A DNA stretch of 7,441 nt from Epulopiscium sp. Nele67-Bin004. Its GTDB lineage: Bacteria; Bacillota_A; Clostridia; Lachnospirales; Cellulosilyticaceae. The notes beneath the pieces were generated by a model. It was not told the origin of the DNA and made no database searches. It saw nothing but the letters and a program-made list of their open reading frames with translations. The DNA lies in the NCBI GenBank assembly GCA_002007315.1, contig LNZQ01000211.1, positions 1 through 7,441 of the forward strand, written 5' to 3'. This document shows positions 1 to 6,943 of the stretch, in pieces. How positions within the stretch are numbered: the stretch's first letter is position 1; each line of letters starts with the position of its first letter. Position numbers and translations under genes: made by a program.

Positions 1-916
1 TCCATTTTTTAGTGTCAGTACATGAGAGGACACCACTAAACATTTGGCGAGTTTCATGTCTTTTAAAACAAATATTTATTGTATTTTTTGACGGATTGTC
101 TGAGTGCACATGTTCCTCCATTGTTTTCAGCCAGCTGTGACGTCAGCAACAAGCTCCAGCTCTCAGGACTGCACCAGTTGTCATAATAATGCTGTAGAAC
201 ATCGTATATGATCGAAAATATCCTTATTATAAGGCTTAATGTGCAAAAAGCTAAACTTCTCCTTTAAAAGCTTTACAAGTATTCAGACATGGTATTCACA
301 ACAGAAATCAAAGTTGATTCTTGGCCCATAACGAAATTTGACAGCTTTTTCAGATGGAAGACCAGCAGTTTTGTTAAAGGAAATCATCTGTTTCAGGCTT
401 AAAGCATGCTGGCTGAGTCTAATCACAGCAGGACGCTGTCCCATAAAACCGGGCTGTAAAACTGTATTGGGATAATGGAAGGTAGTGGTTTTGCTGTGGT
501 CAGCACTGGAAGGGAGTTTTCACAGATAAGGCTAATCGCTGCGCTTATCATCACAGTTGTTTTATGTTGAGATTGAAAAGCATATGCTTGCAATCGCACA
601 CATAAACCCACACAGGAAAAAGGTGAAATGTCCCGTCTCAATTCCTTGCTCAGAATGTACCCTTTGTCTCCTGTCTGGCCACATAATATCACAGGACCGT
701 GTGCAACTCTGTGTGTGTCTGATATAAATGGTAAAATGGCTCCATGACACGTCAATCACTTTAGGGAAGAAGCACAAAACAATCCTCACTTAACTATGTG
801 GCAGAGTGACGGATGGAACTGAAAATGCACTGGAAAGCCCACATTTACCTCGCTCTTTTTTTCACTCTCTCTCTCTCTCTCTCACATACACACAGACGAA
901 CACACACACATATGCG
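1..916. other. Eukaryote-like (probably teleost) non-coding segment
   Basis: This stretch of about 900 bases holds no gene I can support. Its open frames are short, on both strands, and give low-complexity or featureless peptides with no recognisable family. Base composition is more even than in the AT-rich bacterial DNA that follows, there are no ribosome binding sites or tight gene spacing, and it ends in a compound CT/CA microsatellite. Isolated motifs such as a perfect CRE (TGACGTCA at 138-145) next to an E-box (CAGCTG at 132-137) would fit vertebrate DNA but can occur by chance. I saw no tRNA, SINE promoter boxes, splice-bounded exon or transposon end. Teleost origin is inferred from overall texture; eukaryotic origin is much safer than the exact group. 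Confidence 0.7.
865..910. repeat. Compound CT/CA microsatellite
   Basis: Nine CT units (865-882) are followed by a CA-rich tract broken by a few substitutions, ending in five clean CA units at 901-910. Compound dinucleotide tracts of this kind are common in fish and other vertebrate genomes and rare in bacteria. The tract ends about 10 bases before the first base that reads as bacterial protein, so it lies against the presumed join and may have helped create it. Confidence 0.9.
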
Positions 917-922
917 TTTCAC
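906..922. other. Presumed chimeric junction, eukaryotic to bacterial DNA
   Basis: Left of this interval the sequence is vertebrate-like microsatellite; right of it, unbroken SpoIIP coding sequence begins at or just before the HTH motif. The join cannot be placed to the base because the codons for His-Thr-His (cacacgcat, 920-928) themselves look like a degenerate CA repeat, giving microhomology. No transposon end, direct repeat or integration site is seen here. An assembly or cloning artefact is more likely than real transfer, but sequence alone cannot prove it. Confidence 0.7.
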
Positions 923-1549
923 ACGCATGCAGAAGAAATTTATGAAGATGAATCGTGGGACGATGCAGGGACAAATGCAGGCGTAATTTTAGTTGCAAAT
1001 GAGCTTGAGCGAATTTTGGAAGAAACTTATGGAATAGAAGTGTTGCATGTTGTGGCAGATTTTTATGAAAATGGTTCGCTCGTTGTAACAGGTGGTGAGT
1101 ATGAGCGAATGGAGCCTGTAATCCAACAGGTGATAGACGACAACCCGTCAATACAAATTGCGATAGACATACATAGGGACTCGCTTGGCAACCCAGATTT
1201 GCACCTTATGACGGAGATAGACGGGCAAGAAACGGCAAAAATTATGTTTGTAAATGGCGTGTGTATGAGGCGTGACGCAGACAACAATTTGATACCACAA
1301 CAATTTTTGGTAAGCGATTATATAGAAGATAACCTTGCATTTTCGCTGCAGGCACAAATGGCAGGACTTACATATTATCCCGATATGATGCGTAAAATAT
1401 ACCTTAACCAATATAGATATAGCACGCATATGTTGCCGTATTCGTTGCTCCTTGAAGTTGGGGCAGACAACAATTCGGTGCAAGAGGCTATAAATGCGAT
1501 GACACCGTTTGCACAAATTCTTGCACAGGTTTTCGGGTGGGACAACTAG
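917..1549 (+). CDS. spoIIP: Stage II sporulation protein P (SpoIIP), 3' part only
   Basis: SpoIIP is a membrane-anchored, zinc-dependent cell-wall hydrolase with amidase and endopeptidase activity. With SpoIID and SpoIIM it thins septal peptidoglycan so that the mother cell can engulf the forespore. About 210 residues of the C-terminal catalytic domain are present. The first motif, FHTHAEEIY, starts at 917. The second, AIDIHRD, has its His codon at 1172-1174. The third, LLLEVGADNNSVQEA, has its Glu codon at 1454-1456. These match the family's conserved His and Glu positions. The N-terminal transmembrane segment and linker are missing, replaced by eukaryote-like DNA. The frame stays open leftwards to an ATG at 806, but those 37 codons are microsatellite translation (runs of Ser/Leu and Thr/His) and should not be called part of the protein. 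The neighbouring lepA supports the call, since spoIIP-lepA is a conserved Firmicute order. Confidence 0.9.
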   Translation, partial: FHTHAEEIYEDESWDDAGTNAGVILVANELERILEETYGIEVLHVVADFYENGSLVVTGGEYERMEPVIQQVIDDNPSIQIAIDIHRDSLGNPDLHLMTEIDGQETAKIMFVNGVCMRRDADNNLIPQQFLVSDYIEDNLAFSLQAQMAGLTYYPDMMRKIYLNQYRYSTHMLPYSLLLEVGADNNSVQEAINAMTPFAQILAQVFGWDN

Positions 1550-1575
1550 ACAGATACGTCAAGCCGTGATAAAAT
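1547..1575 (+). promoter_or_regulatory. Sigma-A-type promoter of the toxin-antitoxin module
   Basis: The -35 box TAGACA (1547-1552, 5/6 to consensus) and -10 box TAAAAT (1570-1575, 5/6) are separated by exactly 17 bases, and a TG one base before the -10 makes it an extended -10. The -35 box begins at the spoIIP stop codon. Transcription would start near 1582, some 25 bases before the antitoxin ATG. Type II modules usually repress their own promoter; I see no clear operator palindrome here. The promoter may also feed lepA, for which I find no good promoter of its own. Confidence 0.5.
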
Positions 1576-1606
1576 GAAGAAAAAAGAGGGAGAAAGAGGG
1601 GATAAT

Positions 1607-1855
1607 ATGGTAAATATTAATGTTACTAGTTTTAGAAAAAATATTTTGGAACTTTTAAAACAAACTATTAAGTTTAACGAGCCTATCAATATAAGTACAA
1701 CTGATGGAAATGTAGTTGTATTAAGTGAAGAAGAATATAATGGGCTAATTGAAACGGTAGCTATTAATGAGAACCCGCTTTTGAAACAAAAAATTATGGA
1801 AGGGGCTAGTGTCCCGCTGGAAGAATGTGTATCAGAAAAAGAGGTTGAATGGTAA
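1607..1855 (+). CDS. Phd/YefM-family type II antitoxin
   Basis: This 82-residue protein has the Phd/YefM layout. The N-terminal half (INVTSFRKNILELLKQTIKF, then NEPINIST and the VVLSEEEY stretch) is the DNA-binding and dimerisation fold. The C-terminal tail (LLKQKIMEGASVPLEECVS, then EKEVEW) is the toxin-neutralising segment; the EGxxxPLEEC and EVEW pattern is typical of antitoxins paired with Txe/YoeB or RelE toxins. The start at 1607 is preferred: a purine-rich binding site (agaaagagggg, 1591-1601) lies 5 bases upstream. The earlier in-frame ATG at 1574 overlaps the -10 box and would add a Lys/Glu/Gly-rich peptide that is really the leader. It would bind and neutralise a ribosome-dependent mRNA interferase and repress its own operon. 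The partner toxin is broken, so it may survive as an orphan regulator or by cross-reacting with toxins elsewhere. Confidence 0.85.
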   Translation: MVNINVTSFRKNILELLKQTIKFNEPINISTTDGNVVVLSEEEYNGLIETVAINENPLLKQKIMEGASVPLEECVSEKEVEW

Positions 1856-1929
1856 TGTACGAAATTGTATATACGAAAAAATCTATTGAGGATATACCAA
1901 AATTTAAAAGTACAATCTATATAGAATAA
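1855..1929 (+). pseudogene. Truncated Txe/YoeB (RelE-superfamily) toxin remnant
   Basis: The ATG at 1855 overlaps the antitoxin TAA by one base (TAATG), the usual coupled arrangement of type II modules. The peptide opens MYEIVYTKKSIEDIPKFKS, which matches the N terminus of Txe/YoeB-like toxins (MYEIVYTKxAxxDIPKLK). It then leaves the family and stops after 24 codons, against roughly 85-90 for an intact toxin. None of the later toxin segments, which carry the catalytic C-terminal residues, can be found in any frame before lepA, so this is a deletion and not a simple frameshift. The product cannot be an active RNase. Confidence 0.75.
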
Positions 1930-2006
1930 AAAGGAGGTTGCAAGGAATAAAGTAAGTAATTACTCCACTGTCCTAAAAAGAGACGGTTTCCTTGCTTTAA
2001 TTTATG
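1930..2006 (+). promoter_or_regulatory. Split ribosome binding site of lepA with intervening three-way-junction RNA fold
   Basis: A perfect Shine-Dalgarno sequence, AAAGGAGGT, lies at 1930-1938, but the lepA ATG is at 2004, 66 bases on. No ATG or GTG lies between, the TTG at 1938 is touching the Shine-Dalgarno and is stopped after five codons, and in-frame TAA at 1998-2000 fixes ATG 2004 as the lepA start. Nothing next to the ATG is a useful binding site. The intervening bases fold neatly on paper. P1 is GCAAGGAA 1940-1947 with TTCCTTGC 1988-1995. P2 is AGTAA 1951-1955 with TTACT 1960-1964, closed by a GTAA (GNRA-type) tetraloop. P3 is ACTGTC 1967-1972 with GACGGT 1982-1987, one G-U pair, directly stacked on P1. 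Folded, the Shine-Dalgarno would sit about 10 nt from the ATG. Alternatively the AGGA of the Shine-Dalgarno could compete for the P1 strand TTCCTT. Pairings were derived by eye. Confidence 0.5.
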
Positions 2007-3806
2007 AACCAAAAACACATAAGAAACTTTTGTATAATTGCCCATATTGACCACGGCAAAAGTACACTTGCAGATAGAATAATTCAGATGACAGGAACTC
2101 TAACAGAACGTGAAATGCAAGCCCAAGTGCTTGATAACATGGATCTTGAAAGAGAGCGTGGTATAACAATTAAGTCGCAAGCAGTTAGACTTGTATACAA
2201 AGCTAACGATGGACAAGAATATATATTTAACCTAATCGACACACCAGGGCATGTTGACTTTAACTACGAAGTGTCACGAAGTCTTGCAGCTTGCGAAGGT
2301 GCAATATTAATAGTTGACGCAGCACAAGGTATTGAGGCACAAACGCTTGCAAATGTATATCTTGCACTTGAGCATGACCTAGAAGTTATGCCAGTTATAA
2401 ACAAAATCGACTTGCCAAGTGCTGATCCAGAAAGCGTTAAGACGCAAATTGAGGACGTTATTGGGCTTGAGGCACAAGACGCACCTATGATTTCGGCTAA
2501 AAACGGTATCAACATCGACCAAGTTTTAGAACAAGTTGTTAAGGCGATACCAGCACCAAGTGGCGACGAAAACGCACCACTAAAAGCACTTATTTTTGAC
2601 TCACTTTATGACCCATACAAAGGGGTTATCGTGTTTTGTAGAGTTAAAGAAGGAAAAGTTACAAGAGGTATGAAAATCCGAATGATGGCAACTGAGGCAG
2701 AGTTTGAAGTTGTTGAAATTGGGAACTTTGGGGCAGGTGTGTTTAGACCAACAGACGAAATTGGTACAGGTGAAGTTGGATATATCACAGCAAGCATTAA
2801 AAACGTTACGGACACAAACGTTGGGGACACAATTACAGATGCAAACAACCCGACAGACGAACCGTTAGCAGGATACAAAAAAGTTAATCCTATGGTATAT
2901 TGTGGGCTATATCCAGCAGATGGTGCAAAATATGGTGACTTGCGTGACAGCTTAGAAAAGTTGCAACTTAATGACGCCGCACTTGCGTTTGAACCAGAAA
3001 CGTCTATCGCACTTGGATTTGGATTTAGATGTGGATTTTTGGGTCTACTTCATATGGAGATTATTCAAGAACGCCTTGAACGTGAATATAACTTGGACTT
3101 AGTTACGACTGCACCAAACGTTATATACAAAGTTCATAAAACTAACGGCGAAACTATAAGCTTGTCAAACCCAGCAAACTTGCCAGACCCATCACATATA
3201 AAATATATGGAAGAACCAATGGTTGGGGCACAAATTATGGTGCCATCACATTACGTTGGGGCGGTTATGGACTTGTGCCAAGAACGACGTGGAATATACC
3301 ACAGTATGGAATATCTTGAGGAAACACGTGCGGTATTAACATACGATTTACCACTAAACGAGATAATTTATGACTTTTTTGATGCCCTAAAATCACGTAC
3401 AAAAGGGTATGCATCTTTTGACTATGAACTTAAAGACTACCAAGAGTCAAAACTTGTTAAACTTGATATTTTGGTAAACAAAGAAATGGTTGACGCATTG
3501 TCACTTATCGTGCATGAAAGCAATTCAGTTGCAAAAGGTAGAAAAATAGTTGAAAAACTAAAACAAGAAATACCAAAACATCTGTTTGAAATTCCGATTC
3601 AAGCAGCAGTTGGAAACAAAGTTATAGCTCGTGAAACTATTAGTGCGATGCGTAAAGACGTACTTGCAAAATGTTATGGTGGGGATATTTCTCGTAAACG
3701 TAAACTTCTTGAGAAACAAAAAGAAGGTAAAAAACGTATGAGACAAGTTGGAAACGTGGAAGTTCCACAATCAGCGTTTATGAGTGTACTAAAATTAGAC
3801 GAATAG
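2004..3806 (+). CDS. lepA: Elongation factor 4 (LepA), ribosome-associated GTPase
   Basis: LepA/EF4 is a translational GTPase that binds the ribosome, affects translocation and initiation, and is linked to ribosome assembly and stress survival. All 600 residues are present, the usual length. GTPase motifs are intact: P-loop AHIDHGKS (13-20), switch region RERGITI (50-56), DTPGH (79-83), NKID (133-136) and an SAK motif near 160. The LepA-specific C-terminal domain is complete, with [20 protein letters not shown] and a normal ending. The ATG start is fixed by an in-frame TAA 6 bases upstream and by alignment of [15 protein letters not shown] with other LepA N termini. Its Shine-Dalgarno is displaced upstream across a predicted hairpin (1930-2006), so translation may be structurally controlled. 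It lies downstream of spoIIP, as in many Firmicutes, and is followed closely by hemW. The protein resembles Lachnospirales LepA most closely, judged from memory. Confidence 0.98.
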   Translation: MNQKHIRNFCIIAHIDHGKSTLADRIIQMTGTLTEREMQAQVLDNMDLERERGITIKSQAVRLVYKANDGQEYIFNLIDTPGHVDFNYEVSRSLAACEGAILIVDAAQGIEAQTLANVYLALEHDLEVMPVINKIDLPSADPESVKTQIEDVIGLEAQDAPMISAKNGINIDQVLEQVVKAIPAPSGDENAPLKALIFDSLYDPYKGVIVFCRVKEGKVTRGMKIRMMATEAEFEVVEIGNFGAGVFRPTDEIGTGEVGYITASIKNVTDTNVGDTITDANNPTDEPLAGYKKVNPMVYCGLYPADGAKYGDLRDSLEKLQLNDAALAFEPETSIALGFGFRCGFLGLLHMEIIQERLEREYNLDLVTTAPNVIYKVHKTNGETISLSNPANLPDPSHIKYMEEPMVGAQIMVPSHYVGAVMDLCQERRGIYHSMEYLEETRAVLTYDLPLNEIIYDFFDALKSRTKGYASFDYELKDYQESKLVKLDILVNKEMVDALSLIVHESNSVAKGRKIVEKLKQEIPKHLFEIPIQAAVGNKVIARETISAMRKDVLAKCYGGDISRKRKLLEKQKEGKKRMRQVGNVEVPQSAFMSVLKLDE

Positions 3807-3815
3807 AGGATAAAC

Positions 3816-4910
3816 ATGAAAAAACAAATGGGACTATATGTTCACGTTCCATTTTGTAGCTCAAAGTGTTATTATTGCGACTTTTTGTCGGCAAATAACT
3901 TACAAATGGCAGATAGCTATGTTGAGACACTTTTGAGCGAGCTTAAATTTTATGCAACTCAAATTCAAACTGAAATTACAACAATTTTTATAGGTGGGGG
4001 AACGCCAACAGTTCTTCCACCTTTGTTGTTACACAAAATTGTAGATTGCATACAAACAAACTTTAAGCTATCACAAAATTTGGAGTGGAGTATAGAGGCA
4101 AATCCTGCAACTATAACTCCAGAACATTTAAAAATTATACAAAACAGCAAAATTAATAGGGTGAGCATCGGCTTACAGTCAACACACAATCACCTGTTGA
4201 CAAAGCTTGGGCGAATACACACATTTAACGATTGGGAAAACACAATAGCATCACTTGTGGATATCGGCATCAAGCATATAAACACAGACGTTATGTTTGC
4301 GTTGCCAGACCAAACTATAGATGAGTGGGAGGAGACGCTACAAACTATCGTAAGCTATAATATAGACCACGTTTCGGCGTATGCATTAATTGTTGAAGAT
4401 GGCACACCGTTTGCGACCCAAAAACTAAACTTACCAACAGATGAACAAGATAGAGAAATGTACGAAATTGCAAAAAGCGTATTGCGTCAAAATGGCTTTA
4501 TGCAATATGAAATTTCCAATTGGGCAAAACCTAACGGGGAATGTAGACACAACATTTTGTATTGGACGCTTGAGCCGTATATAGGAGCGGGACTTGGGGC
4601 ATCGGGATACCTAAACAAAGTTAGGTACACAAACACGCCCAACTTAAAACAATATATATCAGGACAAAATATTATAGAAGAAAAAACACAAATTACACAA
4701 CAAATGAGTATAGAAGAATTTTTATTTTTGGGACTTAGAATGACACAAGGTGTTAGCAAACGAGAGTTTTACAATAAATTTGGACAACATATAGACACTC
4801 AACTTGCAAAATGTAACATAGATGGCGTTTTTGTGCAAAATGGCGACAAAGTTGCATTGTCAGACTACGGAATAAATATTTCAAATAAAGTATTTTCAAT
4901 GTTTATATAA
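3816..4910 (+). CDS. hemW: HemW, radical SAM haem chaperone (HemN-like)
   Basis: HemW binds haem and delivers it to respiratory or other haem proteins. It was long annotated as oxygen-independent coproporphyrinogen III oxidase because of its similarity to HemN. At 364 residues it has the shorter HemW length. It carries the 4Fe-4S radical-SAM motif CSSKCYYCDF (Cys 14, 18 and 21, CxxxCxxC). The next position but one is Phe where true HemN has a fourth Cys, which argues for HemW. GGGTPT (60-65) is the SAM-binding loop, and RVSIGLQS, YALIVEDGTPF, the HNILYW stretch after ECR, and YIGAGLGASG are all family motifs. The start follows the lepA stop by 9 bases; the AGAGG binding site overlaps that stop codon, so translation is probably coupled to lepA. 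lepA-hemW pairing is common in Firmicutes. In an apparently anaerobic spore former the haem client is unclear. Confidence 0.95.
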   Translation: MKKQMGLYVHVPFCSSKCYYCDFLSANNLQMADSYVETLLSELKFYATQIQTEITTIFIGGGTPTVLPPLLLHKIVDCIQTNFKLSQNLEWSIEANPATITPEHLKIIQNSKINRVSIGLQSTHNHLLTKLGRIHTFNDWENTIASLVDIGIKHINTDVMFALPDQTIDEWEETLQTIVSYNIDHVSAYALIVEDGTPFATQKLNLPTDEQDREMYEIAKSVLRQNGFMQYEISNWAKPNGECRHNILYWTLEPYIGAGLGASGYLNKVRYTNTPNLKQYISGQNIIEEKTQITQQMSIEEFLFLGLRMTQGVSKREFYNKFGQHIDTQLAKCNIDGVFVQNGDKVALSDYGINISNKVFSMFI

Positions 4911-4916
4911 ATAGTG

Positions 4917-4922
4917 TATAAT
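4917..4922 (+). promoter_or_regulatory. Possible weak -10 box upstream of fbp
   Basis: A consensus TATAAT lies just past the hemW stop codon and 34 bases before the fbp TTG start. The best -35 candidate at 17 bases spacing (TTTCAA, 4894-4899) matches only 3 of 6 positions, and the region is so AT-rich that a chance TATAAT is likely. fbp is therefore most simply part of the lepA-hemW transcript, with possible extra initiation here. Confidence 0.25.
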
Positions 4923-4941
4923 ATAACTAAATTTATTTGCC

Positions 4942-4958
4942 AAGGAGGGGTTTTTTTG
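4942..4958 (+). promoter_or_regulatory. Ribosome binding site that selects the fbp TTG start
   Basis: A strong Shine-Dalgarno (AAGGAGGGG, 4942-4950) is followed by five T residues and then TTG at 4956-4958, ideal spacing. The ATG at 4914, 42 bases earlier in the same frame, has no comparable site and lies 4 bases after the hemW stop. Reading from it would translate through the Shine-Dalgarno itself as Cys-Gln-Gly-Gly. Confidence 0.85.
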
Positions 4959-6905
4959 AATAAGTACAAACTTAGATATTTAAACAGATTGTCGGAGCTT
5001 TACCCAAACATAGCAAGTGCATCAACTGAAATTATAAACTTGGAGGCAATTTTACATTTACCAAAAGGAACAGAACATTTTATTTCGGATATACATGGTG
5101 AGCATGAGGCGTTTTTTCACGTATTAAAAAATGGGTCGGGCTCTATCCGCCTAAAAATTGATGAGGTGTTTGGCTACACTTTATCAAATAAAGCGAAAAA
5201 AAGCCTTGCCACTCTAATTTACTATCCAAGAGAAAAAATGAAACTTTTACTTGCTGAAGCAGACGACAAAAATGAGTGGTATAGGCTAAACTTGTTTAGA
5301 CTAATAGCGATTTGCAAAACTGTAAGTAGCAAATACACTCGCTCAAAAGTTAGAAAATCACTCCCAGAAGAATTTGCATACGTTATAGAAGAACTTATCA
5401 CTGAAAAAGTTGAAGGGGACGACAAAGAAATATATTACAATTCAATTATAAACACGATAATAAAAACTCACAGAGCTAAAGCGTTTATTGTTGCAATTTG
5501 CGAACTTATTCAACGTCTAGTAATTGACCACCTACACATTGTTGGAGATATTTATGATAGGGGTGACGGTCCGCATCTGATAATGGATAAGCTTGTTGAT
5601 TATCACTCGGTTGACATACAGTGGGGTAACCACGACGTTGTGTGGATGGGTGCAGCAGCAGGACAGCTTGCTTGTATCGCAAACGTTATTAGAATTTGTG
5701 CAAGATACGGAAACTTGGATATATTAAAAGATGGCTATGGTATCAACTTGTTGCCACTTGCAACTTATGCGATGCGTCACTATAGTGATGACCCTTGCGA
5801 GTGCTTTAAGTTGAAAGCTAAAACAGATAACGCATTAGAAGACCAGCTAAACTTGGAAATACACAAAGCTATTGCGATATTGCAATTTAAGCTTGAAGGA
5901 CAGCTTATTCAAAACAGACCAGAATTTGGACTTGGGGAAAGAAATATACTACACAAAATAAATTATGAGAACAATACAATTGAGATAGAAGGTAAACACT
6001 ACACAATTAAAGACACGCATTTCCCAACAGTTGATAGAGAAAATCCATACAAGCTGACAGATGAAGAAGAAGATATAATGCACCGTTTGGAGCAAGCGTT
6101 TACGCACAGTGAGAAGTTGCAACGTCATGCGAAATTGCTATTAAACAAAGGTGGATTGTACAAAATTTATAACAACAACTTGTTGTATCATGGTTGTGTA
6201 TTGCTAAATGAAGACGGCAGTTTGCGTACAATCAAATTCAAAGGCAAAGAATTCGTTGGTAAATCTTGGTATGACTATTTGGAAGCACGTATACGTCGTG
6301 GATTTTTGCAAGAAGAAACAGAGGAACGAGAGCTTGGCAAAGACTTGATGTGGTATGTGTGGTTGCATGAAAACTCTCCGTTGTTTGGCAAAAATAAAAT
6401 GGCTACGTTTGAAAGATATTTAGTTGTTGAAAAAGAAACTCACAAAGAGCATAAAAATCCGTATTATTTCCATTATGAAAATGAGGCGATTATAGATAGC
6501 ATATTACAAAACTTTGGGCTAAACGTTGAAACGGCACACATAATAAATGGACATGTGCCAGTTAAGGCATCACAAGGTGAGAGTCCTATAAAATGTAATG
6601 GTAAGCTGTTTATTATAGATGGTGGATTTTCTAGGGCATACCAAGGAGAGACGGGCATAGCGGGATATACGCTGATTTATAATAGTCACGGGCTTATATT
6701 GTCGGCACACAATCCGTTTACAACGACAGAAAATGCGATACTTGAATGTAGTGACATAAGCTCTAACGATGTACGTATTTTGCATGCGACTAGACGTCAG
6801 TTGGTTGGCGATACAGATGCAGGCGAGAGAATTAGAGAAGATATTGATGATTTAACAGCACTACTTGAGGCATATAGAAGTGGTGATTTGGTGGAACGTT
6901 TATAA
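4956..6905 (+). CDS. fbp: Fructose-1,6-bisphosphatase class III
   Basis: The enzyme hydrolyses fructose 1,6-bisphosphate to fructose 6-phosphate and phosphate in gluconeogenesis, in the cytoplasm, using a calcineurin-like di-metal centre. From the TTG start it is 649 residues, close to the roughly 650-670 usual for the class III (Bacillus Fbp) family. Metal-binding motifs of the metallophosphoesterase fold appear in order: SDIHGE (Asp45, His47), GDIYDRG (197-203), GNHD (224-227), a YHGCV segment (His412) and NGHVPV (His533). The N-terminal stretch TEIINLEAILHLPKGTEHF is also highly typical. Start choice rests on the Shine-Dalgarno at 4942-4950 and on the MNKYKLRYLNRL beginning. It lies 45 bases after hemW, probably in the same operon, and ends 7 bases before an intrinsic terminator. 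Its place here, where many Firmicutes have hrcA-grpE-dnaK after hemW, is a local arrangement; there is no obvious functional link to lepA or hemW. Confidence 0.95.
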   Translation: MNKYKLRYLNRLSELYPNIASASTEIINLEAILHLPKGTEHFISDIHGEHEAFFHVLKNGSGSIRLKIDEVFGYTLSNKAKKSLATLIYYPREKMKLLLAEADDKNEWYRLNLFRLIAICKTVSSKYTRSKVRKSLPEEFAYVIEELITEKVEGDDKEIYYNSIINTIIKTHRAKAFIVAICELIQRLVIDHLHIVGDIYDRGDGPHLIMDKLVDYHSVDIQWGNHDVVWMGAAAGQLACIANVIRICARYGNLDILKDGYGINLLPLATYAMRHYSDDPCECFKLKAKTDNALEDQLNLEIHKAIAILQFKLEGQLIQNRPEFGLGERNILHKINYENNTIEIEGKHYTIKDTHFPTVDRENPYKLTDEEEDIMHRLEQAFTHSEKLQRHAKLLLNKGGLYKIYNNNLLYHGCVLLNEDGSLRTIKFKGKEFVGKSWYDYLEARIRRGFLQEETEERELGKDLMWYVWLHENSPLFGKNKMATFERYLVVEKETHKEHKNPYYFHYENEAIIDSILQNFGLNVETAHIINGHVPVKASQGESPIKCNGKLFIIDGGFSRAYQGETGIAGYTLIYNSHGLILSAHNPFTTTENAILECSDISSNDVRILHATRRQLVGDTDAGERIREDIDDLTALLEAYRSGDLVERL

Positions 6906-6912
6906 AAATTGG

Positions 6913-6941
6913 GGGGAGTGGCAGAGGCTACTCTCTTTTTT
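6913..6941 (+). terminator. Rho-independent terminator after fbp
   Basis: A stem of about 10 pairs (GGGGAGTGGC at 6913-6922 with its partner at 6927-6936, including G-U pairs) closes on an AGAG tetraloop, and a run of six T residues (6936-6941) follows. It begins 7 bases after the fbp stop codon, so it ends the lepA-hemW-fbp transcript and isolates it from the methyltransferase gene downstream. Confidence 0.85.
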
Positions 6942-6943
6942 AG

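Noticed and set aside
423..755. Minus-strand open frame of 110 codons in the left segment, and an overlapping one at 562-789
   Set aside because: No recognisable domain, no start context, biased only by composition; the segment looks like non-coding eukaryotic DNA.
882..1516. Minus-strand open frames opposite spoIIP
   Set aside because: They lie opposite a clear SpoIIP reading with conserved motifs and give unfamiliar His/Leu/Cys-rich peptides.
1574..1606. Alternative antitoxin start at ATG 1574
   Set aside because: The ATG overlaps the -10 box and the added residues are the translated binding-site leader; the family N terminus begins at 1607.
1886..1916. Possible lepA promoter TTGAGG / TACAAT
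   Set aside because: The spacing is 19 bases, the -35 match is modest, and the region is AT-rich enough to give such boxes by chance.
1938..1955. Mini-ORF from TTG 1938 after the strong Shine-Dalgarno
   Set aside because: The TTG touches the Shine-Dalgarno with no spacing and the frame stops after five codons.
1940..2003. The lepA leader hairpin as an intrinsic terminator or a known riboswitch
   Set aside because: There is no T-run after the stem, only TTTAATTT and the start codon, and I recognise no conserved core of a known riboswitch class.
2264..2878. Minus-strand open frames within lepA
   Set aside because: Shadows of a full-length, motif-complete lepA.
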